Below are positions 1 through 13,712 of a DNA stretch of 64,000 nucleotides, in pieces; the stretch's first letter is position 1; each line of letters opens with the position of its first letter. The DNA lies in the NCBI GenBank assembly GCA_948470475.1, contig OX419337.1:21508306-21572305 (forward strand), read 5' to 3'. Both the position numbers and the translations under genes were made by a program. The DNA is from Galaxea fascicularis. Taxonomy: Eukaryota > Cnidaria > Anthozoa > Scleractinia > Euphylliidae. The notes under the pieces were generated by a model, which saw only the letters and a program-made list of their open reading frames with translations, was not told the origin of the DNA and ran no database searches.

Positions 1-1084
1 CGCTTGATATCGCCCAGGTTGTACTCAAGTACACCCTATATGAAATATTAAAGTTAGAAATAAAACAAATGTATGCTATAGTATGTTTAATTTGGCACGC
101 TAATGTATAAGTTCGTAAAACCTATACTGAGTTTGCCGTGTAATCTCTCGAAAACTAACGAGTACGAATGCTAGTTTTAAATTACTTGGGAAATACGTCA
201 TCTGAGGTGGGAATACTTGATACAGGAAGCCGTTTCAAGGCTTTATAATTCAAACCATAGCTGAATTGAACCACCTGTACTGTTGCCATGGAAACAGCTT
301 TACTAGAATTGAAACCATCATGTAATGCTGGTATGGTTTCAAGAATCCTAGCTGTCCTTAATTGTTCAATTCCACAAAGGCCTCAATCAACACGTGCATT
401 TTTCATTTTTCTCTGGTGGATTGATAGACATAACGAAGAAATCTGGACAAATACGCAACATTTTCGCTCGTTCATTTAGGGTCTCATTTTAGCCTGAACT
501 TGATTAATTTGATCGAAAGAAAATGTTCAAAATGAAAGCTCACTGATTGAAAGTTCGGGTTTAAATTGTCTGCCCTACTGTGATGAAGTTACTTTCTAAA
601 GAAACAGCAATTTACTTCAAGCAGTGCAATCTGTTTTAACAAACACGTTTCTGTGTAAAAAAGAAAACAAATTGTAATACCAACGAGTTTCACTGAATGA
701 CTCTGAAATTTTTAATTTAAAGTCTTCAGTCAGCTGTAACTAGCATGCAGTGTGCTCATATTAGCCAGTTGTTGTTAGCCAGGTATATTGCGGAGTTGTT
801 TTCAAACAGAAGCCTTTGTTCACATTCACCTTGTTCATACTCGCGAACAAGCATGACAAAAATATAAATTCTATTACGCGTCTTTCATGGTCAAGAATTT
901 CGGATATACTTCTCACTAACAGAGTTCCGTCGAGGTGCGGTCCAATCAGTACTGTGACCAGGAAAGCGAGGTTACTAAGATGTTTAATATATTTCTAAGC
1001 TTAATCGCGAGTGCGGGAAGAGAACCTAGTTGAAGTGCCGTACAGTGGAATTGACTAACAACAACGCGCGTACAGAGAGATAAT

Positions 1085-1720
1085 TAACAATTATTCACCG
1101 AAGTGGAGGAGGTAAGTGTTAATTATATTCTCAAGTGCCCACCGAAACTGAGGTGAATAACTGTTTTAGTTTATGCTCTTTTTTATAGCAACCTTTTTTA
1201 TAAGAACGCTGAGGCTGAGATTAATCCAAATTTTAAGAACATGCTTATAACATAACTTAGGCTGAGAGTCAGTTAAGAACATCTTTATTTTGCTCATTTA
1301 TTTTCTTAGAAATGAGGAGTGTAATATGTCCGCATGAACCTTTCTGCGTTTTCACTGCAAAATCTGGTGACTTTATGTCGCGTTGTGAACCTCTATGTTC
1401 AATTCTTTTTGAAAAGCTAAATTTACCAGAAGTTGAGTGGTTGGCGCGACATCGTGTTTATACCATGTAACTTAAGAACACCTTAAGAACATTTTCAGAC
1501 TCAGCTCCAAAATTAGACGTTCTTATAAAAAAAGAGTGTACTAAAACAGTGTGATAATAGCTCTAAAAAAATGATGGTTTTGAATTCATTTTTTTCCGGT
1601 CAACAATTACGATGTTTGCGCGAGTTGATTGGAGATGAATAGCACCTGCTATAACGAGCTTGGGTAGCCAATCAGAGCGCGTGAAAAACGCTGCCTCCTG
1701 TTTAAGCATATATACACTAA
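1085..1720. repeat. Inverted-repeat element remnant interrupted by a second element
   Basis: AATTATTCACCGAAG near 1090 and its rough complement GAGGTGAATAACTG near 1151 start the element. Related sequence lies at 28349-28620 and 52417-52620, sharing the motif AATAATTGTTTTAG and a later CAATTACGAT block. In this copy the family sequence is split by the element at 1195-1534. The outer limits are approximate. Confidence 0.45.
1195..1534. mobile_element. Non-autonomous DNA element with terminal inverted repeats
   Basis: The left end reads TTTTTTATAAGAACG and the right end is its complement, CGTTCTTATAAAAAAA. The paralogous place in unit B (about 28440) lacks the segment, so it inserted in unit A after duplication or was lost from B. 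There is no coding capacity. Confidence 0.55.
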
Positions 1721-2126
1721 AATTATATATTTTACAATCTGATTCCAGGAGGTTTCCTAACGAGGTTGCTCGGTATGCAGGATCGCGAAAATAAAAGGCA
1801 TAGGACCACTTAAACTTCAAGAGAGGAAGATCAAATTTGGATTAAAGCGAAAACGAAAGCAAAATATTAAGCACAGCGCTGACTGCAAAGGAAGCTATAA
1901 ATTAAATTTTCAGTGCGTTTCAGTCGGAAGCGCGATCCTAAAGGAATGAAAAGATTTTCAGAAATATGACTCGACACTCGGTGGTTAATCCATGTAATTT
2001 CTTTAAAGATTTAAAACCTAGAAACAATTAATAATTAACAAGAGTAATATTTTAACACAGCGATAGCCATGCTTTTTATTTTTGTTTTTGTTTTTTTGTT
2101 TTTTTTTTTGCACAGGATTCAGAGAG

Positions 2127-2226
2127 ATGTCCGAAGTGAGAAACACGAAAGTTATGCTACTTCTGTTTGTTGTTCTTCACATGTCAACACAAATTGTTGC
2201 CACACAAAAAAGGCAATTTACATGTG
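2127..2226 (+). CDS. iGluR A exon 1: signal peptide
   Basis: Starts with ATG and encodes MSEVRNTK followed by a hydrophobic core (MLLLFVVLHM), a typical secretory signal. The donor is TGTG|GTAAGA. It ends in phase 1. An upstream Met within the T-rich tract was not used, because that tract is the acceptor polypyrimidine run. Confidence 0.8.
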
Positions 2227-5066
2227 GTAAGAAGAAAGAGTTTCGTTTAAAATTTCAGTTTAAATGTAACTGCAAAGTGCTAATAGAAAGAGGTGTTAAT
2301 AAAAAAAAAGCACTGTCAACAGGCATCCTTTTCTCAAACCTTTGGAAAAAAAATTCGGGCTTAAGAAATATTTTTCAAGTCGGTTTTAGCTTTTTAGACA
2401 AACTATCCCAACTGATTTCTCAATTTTATAGCGCGCTTTCTCAAAACAGTTGTAAAAATATTAGAAATCAAATTTTTGGTAATGAACCCAGTGCTCGGAA
2501 CCCCGACGTTTTCGGAGTCGTGCTACGCGCATGGCAAAACTCGCGACTTACGCAGATCGTTTGCAAACCCGCAAGCACTGTGTTCACCAGTGACATTGGG
2601 GCCAGTTTCTCGAAACTTCCGTAAACTTTTCGGGCCCGAAAAGGTATTTCTAAAACTGCGATACACTTGTTCTAAAAAGCTGGTCTTTTACTATGATTTC
2701 AAGATAACGAAGGGCAAATTCGTTGCGAAATTTCATACCAGGAAACGTCTCCATTTTTAAGGTACGTTGGAAATTATAGTAGGCAAAATTGGCCCGAAAA
2801 GTTTCGGATATGTTTCGACAAACGCACCCCTGGGCACGAAACCAGCAAGGCTACAATTGTAGATACATGGTAGAGGAGATCAAATGGATCGAACCCTTAA
2901 TATTAAGAAAGGCAAAACCTTTCTTCTTCAGGGTCTTATAGACAAGTGTTCACTCAGATGTTTGAGAAAATATGAAACAATTAAATCGATTTTCTTGGTA
3001 ACCCTGTGTGTTGACTGCGGAAAATGCAACGATTATCGCCAGAATTTTTTACCCAGCTATCTAATCAAAACGTGATTCATTTACTCATTTTCGAAAGAGT
3101 TGCTTATTTTAATTTTCTGTTGTATAGTAACATAACAGTGTCCTTACTGACCAATGCCTCTTCTGTATTTATTAATGTGGCTTTTCTGTTTGATCAGAAG
3201 GCAAATGCTCATCTTAAATACTTATTCTCTTTTAACTCAATCCAGGTTTTATCAACGATGGTAACTTGCAGGAATATGAAGCAGTGCAATTCGCCATTAA
3301 TCTTACCAACAAAGCCAGCAATGTTTCCATAGCATTAAAAATTTTCAATGTGTCGAACGATGAAAGGCTTTTAAACCAAGGTATGTTTGCTAGCTCCTTC
3401 GCCCGTGATGTGAAAAAATCGGTCAAACTACGTACCGATAAAACAAGGATGCTAACTTTTAAAACCTAATTTTGTTTCGTTTCTTTGCTCGTTGGTCTTT
3501 CGTTTTAACATTACTGAACACATTGAGACAAGGATACATTTGGGGCGGGGGGGGGGGGGTCTTGTCCGGCAATAGTTCACTTTTCATGATTATCGAAGAT
3601 ACAAGCAGTGTAAATTGTTAAAAAAAACTATTCAGCCCCAAAAGAAGAAAGCCTATGATCAAGTGCCGTATCAGTACGGTAACCTCCGAGCAGGCCGTCC
3701 TGTCTGTTCAGAAAGGGGGTGGGTGGTATTTTTTTTGGAGGGGGGAAGCTTGGTATTCTGTCGCCTTCCCGTCCCGCAACTTACGCCTTCGTCACCCATG
3801 CGTGAAGTAAACAAGAGTGGCAATCGATCACAGTCTAGGGAGCTCATTCTTACAACGTTCACTTTTATGTTCGTTTGAATTTTGTACGTTTAATTTGTGA
3901 TAAATGTTTACATTTTCAGCTGACTTAGCCTTTCTTCACCAAAACGTCACAGTACTCATCGAAGGAAGCCATGCGAAGACTTCTGCATGCGCAATCTCTA
4001 CGGTAACTGGCATCCCTCTTGTCCGTCTCTATGGAAGCAGCATGGTTTTTGATCAATGTGCCAGAACAGTGGATATTTCAGCGGATTATAGACACCTTGC
4101 ACATGCTACGTACGACTTGGTGAACAGATTTAGCTGGAAAAAGCTGTCATTAATCTTTGATGGTAACCAGAATTTTGTTGATAAAGTCTAATTCATCCCT
4201 TTCCTAATGAACAACGCATACACAGCTTCGGAAACCTTCAATTTACTAAAGACAACATCCAGTACAGCTAAGCAATTCCATAAAATATCTAACTTTTGGC
4301 TTCGTGAGAATTATTTGTAAGTCACATGACAACCCCCACCCCCCAATTTTAAACATTTATTTTGATTCAAAATACGTGTTTGTTTTTCCGACTTCACAGA
4401 GAGTCAACTGCTGGAAGCTGCTTATTTCTATACAACTTTCAAGAATACCCCGCTCGTCATGAATTTCATGCGTCTTTCGAAGAACAAACAGAGTGAATGC
4501 AAAACAAATGCAGTTATCAGAGCAATGGAAGAAATACAAAAGTTTGAATCGGATGTCATTCTTCTTTATACTGATAAAGAAACCACTGAGCTAACGCTGC
4601 AACAGGTATTGTTCTTGGATTTCATTAAGATGATAAAATACGTTTGCATCCACGAATAAGACCCAAAAGCACAAGTTAAATTTGTAGACAAGTGTAAAAT
4701 TTGGACGATTTCTGAGTTTGCAGTACTCGTCCTCGTCCGCACAATTAATAATCGTAGAAAAAACTAATGAGAACGAAACAGGCCTCTAGCAGTCCAAAAC
4801 ACCTCCAGTGTGTGTGACTCGACAATATTTGTGAAGTTATGCCTGCTTTTGTCGGTGTGGATGCTCTTAGTAAAATTTTTAGAATTTTGTTGACATTGCA
4901 AGTAAACGAGCAGTTTTTTTTTTTTTTTTAAGGCACGGGTTTTTGCCCTCGTAGGGTTTTGGCCCAGAAGCCAAAATCCGATGAGGCACCCCAGAATTCC
5001 CCGCGTGTAAACATAAAAGGAATTTTTTGCCCCCGCAGGGTTTTGGCCCAGAGGCCAAAACCCGAG

Positions 5067-5099
<33 letters not shown>

Positions 5100-8000
5100 T
5101 AAGGAATTTCAAAATGTAAGAAAGTAAATACTGTAAGTAAATTTGTAGTATGCGAAAAAACTCTCGATTTGATCAAACTAGGCGCGCACGGGGGTCTCGG
5201 GTAACATTTCAGCAAGCACGCAAGGTGCTGTCGGGTAGCTGTCATTCTGCAACCACGAGGTCTTCGAGCAGCGCTTGACGGTCTTGCGAGCAAGAGTTTG
5301 CGTTTCGTCGTCCTCTAGCAGCATTTCGAGTTCTTTCTAGCAGTGTTTCAAGGTCTTGCAACCACGAGTTCGCATTTCGCCATCATTTAGCAGCATTTCA
5401 ACCACGAGTTCGCGTTTTGCCATCTTCTAGCAGAATATTAACTTTACAATTGAAATACGTTTATATCAACTGATTTATGGAAAATACATTGCAGGTAATT
5501 ATACATACAATACGTCGCTGTTTCACAAAACAAAACTGTATGACTGTAATAGATTTCAATGTCAAATTTACAGAGAAATATGCTAACCAGTTGCATGGAT
5601 GTTAACTTCAATAAATATTCAAACGTTTCTTTTTTAACATTCGTATGCACAGTATTTATATCCAGTAAAAACCATATACAGGTGTTAAACAGATCTTCAA
5701 AAGCGGGGGCAGCTCTAGTGAAAACTATTACTAGTTAAAAAAAAGTAGGAAATGTGTTTGCGGGATGCGAAGCGTTCCCGATTTGATGAAACTAGGCGTG
5801 CACAGTGGTCTCGGGGTATTATTTTAGCAAGCGCGCAAGGTGGTGTCGGGTACATGTAATTCTTTTAACCACGAGGTCGCGTTTCGTCGCCAGGCATTCC
5901 AAAGTGAGTATTTTGCACTTCAGTGATTTCGTTGTACTGAATATAGACCTCTTTCATAATGGCGGCCAAATAAAATATTCTTTTGTTTTTATGCTGATAA
6001 GCCTTTCTAACCTCGCTGCTGTGTGCAAAATACAAAAGAATGTTTGCGCTAAAATGAGGCCAGTAAGTCTAATTAAGGTATGTTCAAGTTCACACTGCAA
6101 CCAGGTGGACAATCAGACATGGTTTGATGCTACTCTGGTTTGAAAATTGATGAATGTAGCTTAAAAAGTTACAATTCACGACCCAACGTTTCGACACTCC
6201 TGTCTAGTGTCTTCATCAGGGGTGATCTAGTGTTGCAAAAAGGACCCTTTTATACGCTTGCTCATTAACGACCTTTTGTTTTGATGAGGTGTAAATAGGT
6301 GTCAGGTAAAAGGCCGCCATCGTCACGGTTTAAAGGAGCGTGGGCGGAGTTGATGTGCCAAGCTTCCAAACAAAGCCGTTGATGGTACCGCCGGTTAGTG
6401 GTGATAATTTTGGAATTATCCCACGCTATTGTATGGTTGGTTTGGCAAGCATGTTCCGACAAAGCGGAATTTTTCTTTTTGCAAAGAAAAACTGCTTTTT
6501 GATGCTCCTTTAAACGCGTGCCAAGCTGACGCTTGGTCTGTCCGATGTACTCATGATCACAGTCATTGCATGGAATAGAATAAACAGCGTCAGTTCGTTG
6601 TTCTTTCAACACAGGATCCTTAGGTTTGGCAAAAATATGACTCAACGTCTGAAAAGGTTTTTGTGCAACTTTAACATTGTGGCTAGACAAAACTCTCTTA
6701 ATGGGTTCTGTAACACCGCGGATGTACGGGATGACGGCAAAACCTGTAGCCGAAACCTCGTCCCCGGAGGTGTTAAGAGAACGAGTAACTGGTTTTAAGC
6801 AGTTACGAAGGAAAGTGTTTGGGTAGCCATTGACCTTTAGGACGTCAAAAACATATTTTCGCTCTTTGGCCCTAGAATCACATGAAGATGGCAAACAATC
6901 AGCCCTCGTGAGCAACGTTCTGGTTACGGATTTTTTTGTGGCAGATGGGGTGGTGGGAGTCAAATGCGAGATACTTGTCGGTATGCGTGGGTTTGCGATA
7001 AACACTTGTCTCTAAATTTCCCCGGTGCGCCCTATAGACATTCAAATCGAGAAAAGACAAACGTCTATCATTTTCACGCTCAATGGTGGACTGGATAGAC
7101 GGCTCAACTGAATTTAAATGTGAACGAAGGCGCTCCGCTTCATTTCCGGATACCGCAGAGATGACATCGTCGACATATCGTTTCCAAAACAAAGGAAGAC
7201 GGGAATTCCTTTGAGACCCATTGTCTCTTTTGTTAATTCTCCGACTTATGCGGTTTCGAGTTATCTCGCGAAAATCTTGTCACCTGTTGTTGGGAATACT
7301 GATTACACTGTCAAAAATTCCTGTGACTTTGCGGATTTTATAAGAGGTAAAACTCTTGACGCAGGAAACGAGTTGGTTTCTTTCGACGTTGTTTCCCTCT
7401 TCACCAAAATTCCGGTTGATCTTGCCATTAATGTTGCTGAAAAAAGACTCAAACAAGACGCTTCATTGGGACAAAGAACTTCTTTGCCCGTGGAGGATCT
7501 CATAGATTTGCTGTCTTTTTGCCTCAACACCACTCAGTTCGCATACAATGGCGCCTACTACCAACAGGTTTTTGGTACGGCTATGGGTTCTCCCGTTTCT
7601 GCTGTCATTGCCAACATGGTAATGGAAGATGTGGAACAAAGGGCTCTGGCTTCCTCACCGGTCCAGCCTTTGTTTTGGAAACGATATGTCGACGATGTCA
7701 TCTCTGCGGTATCCGGAAATGAAGCGGAGCGCCTTCTTTCACATTTAAATTCAGTTGAGCCGTCTATCCAGTTCACCATTGAGCGTGAAAATGATAGACG
7801 TTTGTCTTTTCTCGATTTGAATGTCTATAGGGCGCACCGGGGAAATTTAGAGACAAGTGTTTATCGCAAACCCACGCATACCGACAAGTATCTCGCATTT
7901 GACTCCCACCACCCCATCTGCCACAAAAAATCCGTAACCAGAACGTTGCTCACGAGGGCTGATTGTTTGCCATCTTCATGTGATTCTAGGGCCAAAGAGC

Positions 8001-11000
8001 GAAAATATGTTTTTGACGTCCTAAAGGTCAATGGCTACCCAAACACTTTCCTTCGTAACTGCTTAAAACCAGTTACTCGTTCTCTTAACACCTCCGGGGA
8101 CGAGGTTTCGGCTACAGGTTTTGCCGTCATCCCGTACATCCGCGGTGTTACAGAACCCATTAAGAGAGTTTTGTCTAGCCACAATGTTAAAGTTGCACAA
8201 AAACCTTTTCAGACGTTGAGTCATATTTTTGCCAAACCTAAGGATCCTGTGTTGAAAGAACAACGAACTGACGCTGTTTATTCTATTCCATGCAATGACT
8301 GTGATCATGAGTACATCGGACAGACCAAGCGTCAGCTTGGCACGCGTTTAAAGGAGCATCAAAAAGCAGTTTTTCTTTGCAAAAAGAAAAATTCCGCTTT
8401 GTCGGAACATGCTTGCCAAACCAACCATACAATAGCGTGGGATAATTCCAAAATTATCACCACTAACCGGCGGTACCATCAACGGCTTTGTTTGGAAGCT
8501 TGGCACATCAACTCCGCCCACGCTCCTTTAAACCGTGACGATGGCGGCCTTTTACCTGACACCTATTTACACCTCATCAAAACAAAAGGTCGTTAATGAG
8601 CAAGCGTATAAAAGGGTCCTTTTTGCAACACTAGATCACCCCTGATGAAGACACTAGACAGGAGTGTCGAAACGTTGGGTCGTGAACTGTAACTTTTTAA
8701 GCTACATTCATCAATTTTCAAACCAGAGTAGCATCAAACCATGTCTGAAAGTCTAATTAACATAGATACAAAAGAATAATATCATCGGCGGCCATTATGA
8801 AAGTGGTCTATAGCTATTCTGTACAAAAATGTGGTTTGTTAGACAAATCAGCAACTCTAGTGAACACTATTTCTAGTCGTAAGAGTTGTGGAGATGCCAC
8901 AATGGCATTAAACTCTCGCTCATATTATTAGGAACCCTGTAACCTGAAAAGATCCTGTCGCTGGATACTTCATGGACAGGTATGATATCAGGTTCAGCTG
9001 TATTACTGGGTGCTTAAATTTGCCACAGAAAACCCAATGGCGAAAAAAGCGGCTTTTTTGCTTTGTTTCCCCGTACCATTTTGGAACTTCAATCGGGACT
9101 TTTGCAAACGTCAACACAACATAGTTGGATATATAGAGTTGTTTTAATGAGCTTGTTTGAATTGCTTGCTTTATTAGTATTAAAAGTTATTCCTGAATTT
9201 TAGAGCTGCAATTGTACGATAATCTTGTTATGATCTCGCTGTTTGGCTAAACTGTATTATTGTCCCTGCCAAAAATAATCTTTATAATTTCTCCGGGTAA
9301 AACAATTTTGAGATGACATTTTAGCAAAGAAAACACAGCTTTTCCATCGGAAGGCATTACGAATTTCTGATGAAAGGCATTAACCGCTGGTTGTCATCTC
9401 TTCGGAATGGGCCATATATTCGTATTCTCGGTATTGAACTGGATCTAGCATGAAGTGGAGGCTCTTGCGGGGGAATACATTTACATATGAAAAGATTCCC
9501 CCGCAAGAGCCTCCACTTCATGCTAGATCCAGTTCAATACCGAGACTACGAATATGGCCCATTACGCAAGCGCAAAGTCGTTAGGTGTTTCGAGTTAGTG
9601 ACGTGGACGATGCCAGTGGGAGGGTCATATCAAAGTACTGTCACGCGACAAGCGTCACCTAGTCGGCTTTAAAGTCAGCACAAGAGTTTTTAACAAGTTG
9701 TTTTTTCCTTCAGATATCTCAAAACTTGAACAGTCTACCAAACAACGTAGTTTTAGCATTTAAGACTGCAAGCTTGCTCACTGGCTCCATTCCTGATCAT
9801 CCATCAGTAAATACTGTAATGCGAGATCATATGAAATACTTGGACAAGGTAAGCCTGTATCCCACCAATCATAACATCCATGGACTGAAGTTTTCCCTTG
9901 CTTTTACCCAAAATACTATGACATGTTAAGTTTTATTGCCATCCAGTAATGTAGCTTAGTCTTTAAGTTCAAGTTTAACCCACGTGTAAGTAAGTTTTCG
10001 AAACATACAATTTCCATCACTTGAAAACCAACCTTGCACTTTAAGATATTCTCTTCTCAAAATGTACACGAACTTAATCAACTGTTCAACTTACATAGGT
10101 TGTTTTTTCCTTTCATTTATGTGCTCATCTGATTAAAGATCAAAATTATTCTCTCAGGACCTCACAGCTACTGTATATGACGCAGTCCAAGTTATCAACC
10201 GTGCATTAAATACAGAACCGTGTCTAACGCTCAACGGGTCCAACAACCGTGTAGCTGATGGAGAGATGATATTTAATTGCTTGATGAAGGTGATGATTGC
10301 AAACCATTTTTTGTCAACATATTTGAGATGTTAAATCTTCTAAAAAAGCAATAGTTGAAATACACACGAGCCACAGGCTACATAAGGCTGGAGGTCGTCA
10401 GATCACAGGATGGCCAGCATAGAGCAACACTACTACTATTCCCACTAGGTTTTCGCAAGCACTTTGTCAGCGGTCTTAATGGTTTCCCTACTGATATCCT
10501 CCATAGGTATAATTAAGGAAAGGTACGGTTAAAATAAATTTCCTTGCCAAATTTAACCAGACTGCAGAAGTAAAATTAGTCAGAAACTCATCTTCCTTGC
10601 TTCTACTTAATCGGTCGTGGTACTCTCCTTTCACGTTTAAATTAACCACAAATCTAAGATGATTCACTTAATTTCCTCACTAATGGCCCATATTTCCTGA
10701 ACAGGTTAACATAACTGGTTTCACTGGACCCATTCAGTTTGACGAGAACGCAAAGCGAAGAGAAATCGACCTAGAAATATTAAATCTGCGCAACAATTCG
10801 TTTAGACGAGTAAGTAGTACTGTTCTTGTGAATATTTTCTCTTTTCCTAAAGCCATTTTCTTATCTTCATCAGGGTATTTCAAAAATCATAAACTTATCG
10901 GTAGATCGACCCCCTCGAACATCTTTCTGCCGTGTTCAGTCATTCACGAAAAACACGCGTGGAAACGCGAACCTTGCGCGCTCGAGCGTGTTCTTCCTAA

Positions 11001-13681
11001 AATCTTATACGGCCCACACGGTGTTCGAGCGAGTATAGCTATTCAAAAGCGCTATTAGTTACTGATAGGGCTACAATAAAAAAGAAAAGATTTAATCTCA
11101 GGTTGAAAATGATAACTGTTTGACTTGAGTGACTTTTGAACGTGATTGAGGCTTCGGAAACCAAAAGTTTACAGTTTTGTTTAATCTCACTTCAGATTGG
11201 CACATGGAACTCCTCAAAGGGCACTGTGTTATCTCAAAAAGTGTTGCCTAATGCCTTCAAGGACTCATCCGAAGGAGAACTGGTGATTAAAACGTACAAA
11301 GTTGTTGTCCTTGAGGTAAACAAAACAAAACATAAGTACCGTTCATCATCATTGTTTTATCTTCGACATCATTACCATTATCATCATAATCATATTATCA
11401 ACGTCATCGCTGCAGCTCATCGTCATTATCATCATTATTTTAATTACTATAATCATCATCGTCAACGTTATCATCATCGTCATCGATCCTCTTCAATCAA
11501 TCAATCAATCATCATCATCATCATGGTTCTCCTCATCCTGATCATCAAAGTCAACATCATCATCGCTGTCAAAATATCGCTCATTTCGTAATAGTTGTCA
11601 ACTTCATAATCGTGACAATGGGCTCCGCCATCATTGTCATGAACACTAAAACCGGACGGTAGTCCGACACGATCTACCGCACGGTAGAGCAGCGCTGTAG
11701 CAACTAAGCCAACCGGCCGGTAGGTGGTTTCCCTCATTAAACACACCCATTATTTTGGACTCTACAATGTTGGATGTTGTTGGCGATGATGTTACAGTAG
11801 GAGCGTTTTGCACGCGCCTCATCACTCCCTGTTATTCACATTGGATGATAAATGCTGTTGCTACCTCCTCTGACATAAAAAAAACTCAAGGCTTCCTATT
11901 GAAATAAAAAGCTCCTCATCGACGTCTTTCCTTCGCAGAATATCATTTATTAAGAATATAAACATTTAATTATTCTTCCAAATAGTCTATATGTTGATAT
12001 GTTGCGTGCATATTTTGTAGGATCCGCCATTCATTATGAGGAAGAAGAATAAGGATGGCGTCATTTTTTATGAAGGATACAATATAGATTTGTTAAATGA
12101 ACTGACAAGAATTCTCAACTTCAAATACGAATTGTACCTTTCTCCAGACGGAAAGTACGGTGCGTTGTCAGAGAATGGAACTTGGGATGGCATGATGCGA
12201 GAAATTCTAGATGGGGTTCGTAAGTCGTCCTTTTATTTAATTCTTCAATTCGTCAAATGCCACGTGTTATATTACACAGTCAAAAGAAGATAAATACTTC
12301 TTACTAACTTTAGCGGGCGGTTGGCCCGCAAAAATGACCAATCACAGCGCGCGCTATATCTCTCAGTTATTATATAATGCTACTTATAAAACGGAAACGA
12401 CAGTGCGAGCGATTTGATTGGCAGCTGAGGGGGCTGGGTTTCCTTGCAACGACCGTTTGGCGATTCTCGTAAGCACAAGCGACAAAACCTCATAGCGAAA
12501 CTTTTTCTCTCAATGATAGCTGCATTTAAGTGGGACAAAAAGATCTAGACCTTTTCAAAGGTTTTAAAGAAACATTCAGATAATGAGTTCTGTCATTCTG
12601 GAGAGGAAGAACAAGCGGTGAAATACAGTTCTTATTGCTTATTTTTATTTCGATAAAAAGCCATATAATTAATAACTTATTAACCTCGTCCGTTTCGTCA
12701 TTACGGGGAAATATCAGACCTCGGCCTTGCTATTAGCCTCGCGAAAAATATCAAGGCCTCGTCTCAGATTTCCCTGTAATGACCTCACTCTCGGTTAGTA
12801 ATTAGTATGTCTTAATGTTAGTATGTGCGAATATACATGGATTTTATGTGAACCAAATTTTAATATTTCTTGTATTAAATTTTATAAAACATCCAATCCA
12901 ATGCGTCCGCCTGTCCATCCACCACTTAAAGAAACTAAAAGATGCTCCTTTTGTTGTGTCTCTAGCACGCTGACATGTCGGCCGGGGCGATTGCCGTAAC
13001 CGAAAGTCGTGAAAAGGTAGCGGAATTCAGCATACCTTACATGTACTACACCGAAGACCTTATTATGAAGAAACAATCTTCTGAGCAAGCTGTTGACTTG
13101 TTACAGTTTATGAATCCTTTTAAGAATGAAGTTTGGTTCTGCACTCTGGCCACGCTTGTCACCATATCTGTAGCAGTGTTTGTAATAAATTATTACAGTC
13201 CTTATGGATATAAGGACGAGAATGGAAAAGGGACGGCGGACGAATTCAGTTTCTTCAACAGTGTGTGGTTTGCTTTAGCTTGTATGCTGCAGCAAGGGGC
13301 TGATAACACACCCAGGAACTTATCAGGTAATAACAAATTTGCGTGATGCGTGTCCTATGGCACATAGCATTGGTGGATCCCAGACCTTTGGATAAGGCCA
13401 AAGGGGGGCGGGGTGCTCTCAAAATATTCTTTTGGCCTTTTTGTGGTTTTTGACGCCTCGGCTCCACGGGCGGTTTTGGTCCAGAAATAAAGGGTGGAGT
13501 TGAGTCCCGCTGGATCCGCCCCTGCAAAGCCCCAATAAAGAAGACCTTCTTCACCAATCGCGTTTCCCACGTATAGCTCAGTGGTTAGAGCATCCTAAGG
13601 ATGTTTTGGAAGGACATGGGTGAACTGAAATTCACGTATGAACCCCGAAGTTTTCTTTTCTTGAGTAAGACCGTGATATAG

Positions 13682-13712
<31 letters not shown>

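Larger units (their letters stand above)
1..2116. other. 5' flank of iGluR gene A
   Basis: No coding exon is supported here. The start of the window (about 5-540) is closely similar to about 26263-26740, so the duplicated unit begins at or left of the window edge. The stretch also holds inverted-repeat transposon remnants, listed separately. A long T-rich tract at about 2082-2112 followed by CACAG is a strong splice acceptor, so the first coding exon (from about 2117) probably follows an untranslated exon somewhere in this flank. No promoter could be fixed by eye. Confidence 0.5.
6113..8748. mobile_element. Penelope-like retroelement with inverted partial copy
   Basis: A 1083-base left arm (6113-7195) is the near-perfect reverse complement of 7667-8748. 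They flank a unique 7196-7666 stretch that holds the front of the reverse transcriptase. The only length difference noted between the arms is a run of seven T in place of six A. Penelope-like elements are known for terminal repeats in direct or inverted orientation and for 5'-truncated insertion. Host sequence outside both ends is also loosely inverted (about 5931-5990 against 8770-8830). Confidence 0.85.

Noticed and set aside
2082..2624. 180-residue frame starting MFLFFCFFF
   Set aside because: Its start is the polypyrimidine tract of a splice acceptor. It runs through the exon 1 donor into intron sequence.
3541..3560. G-rich run as a regulatory or quadruplex site
   Set aside because: A simple mononucleotide run in an intron. 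The unit B intron has only a short GC-rich piece there, so there is no support for function.
7303..7779. Minus-strand frames over the Penelope-like ORF
   Set aside because: Shadow frames of the sense RT, with no motif of their own.
13566..13640. tRNA gene candidate (TAGCTCAGTGGTTAGAGCAT)
   Set aside because: It has an A-box-like part only. No B box, no acceptor pairing, and the unit B copy is further decayed, so it is a SINE remnant.
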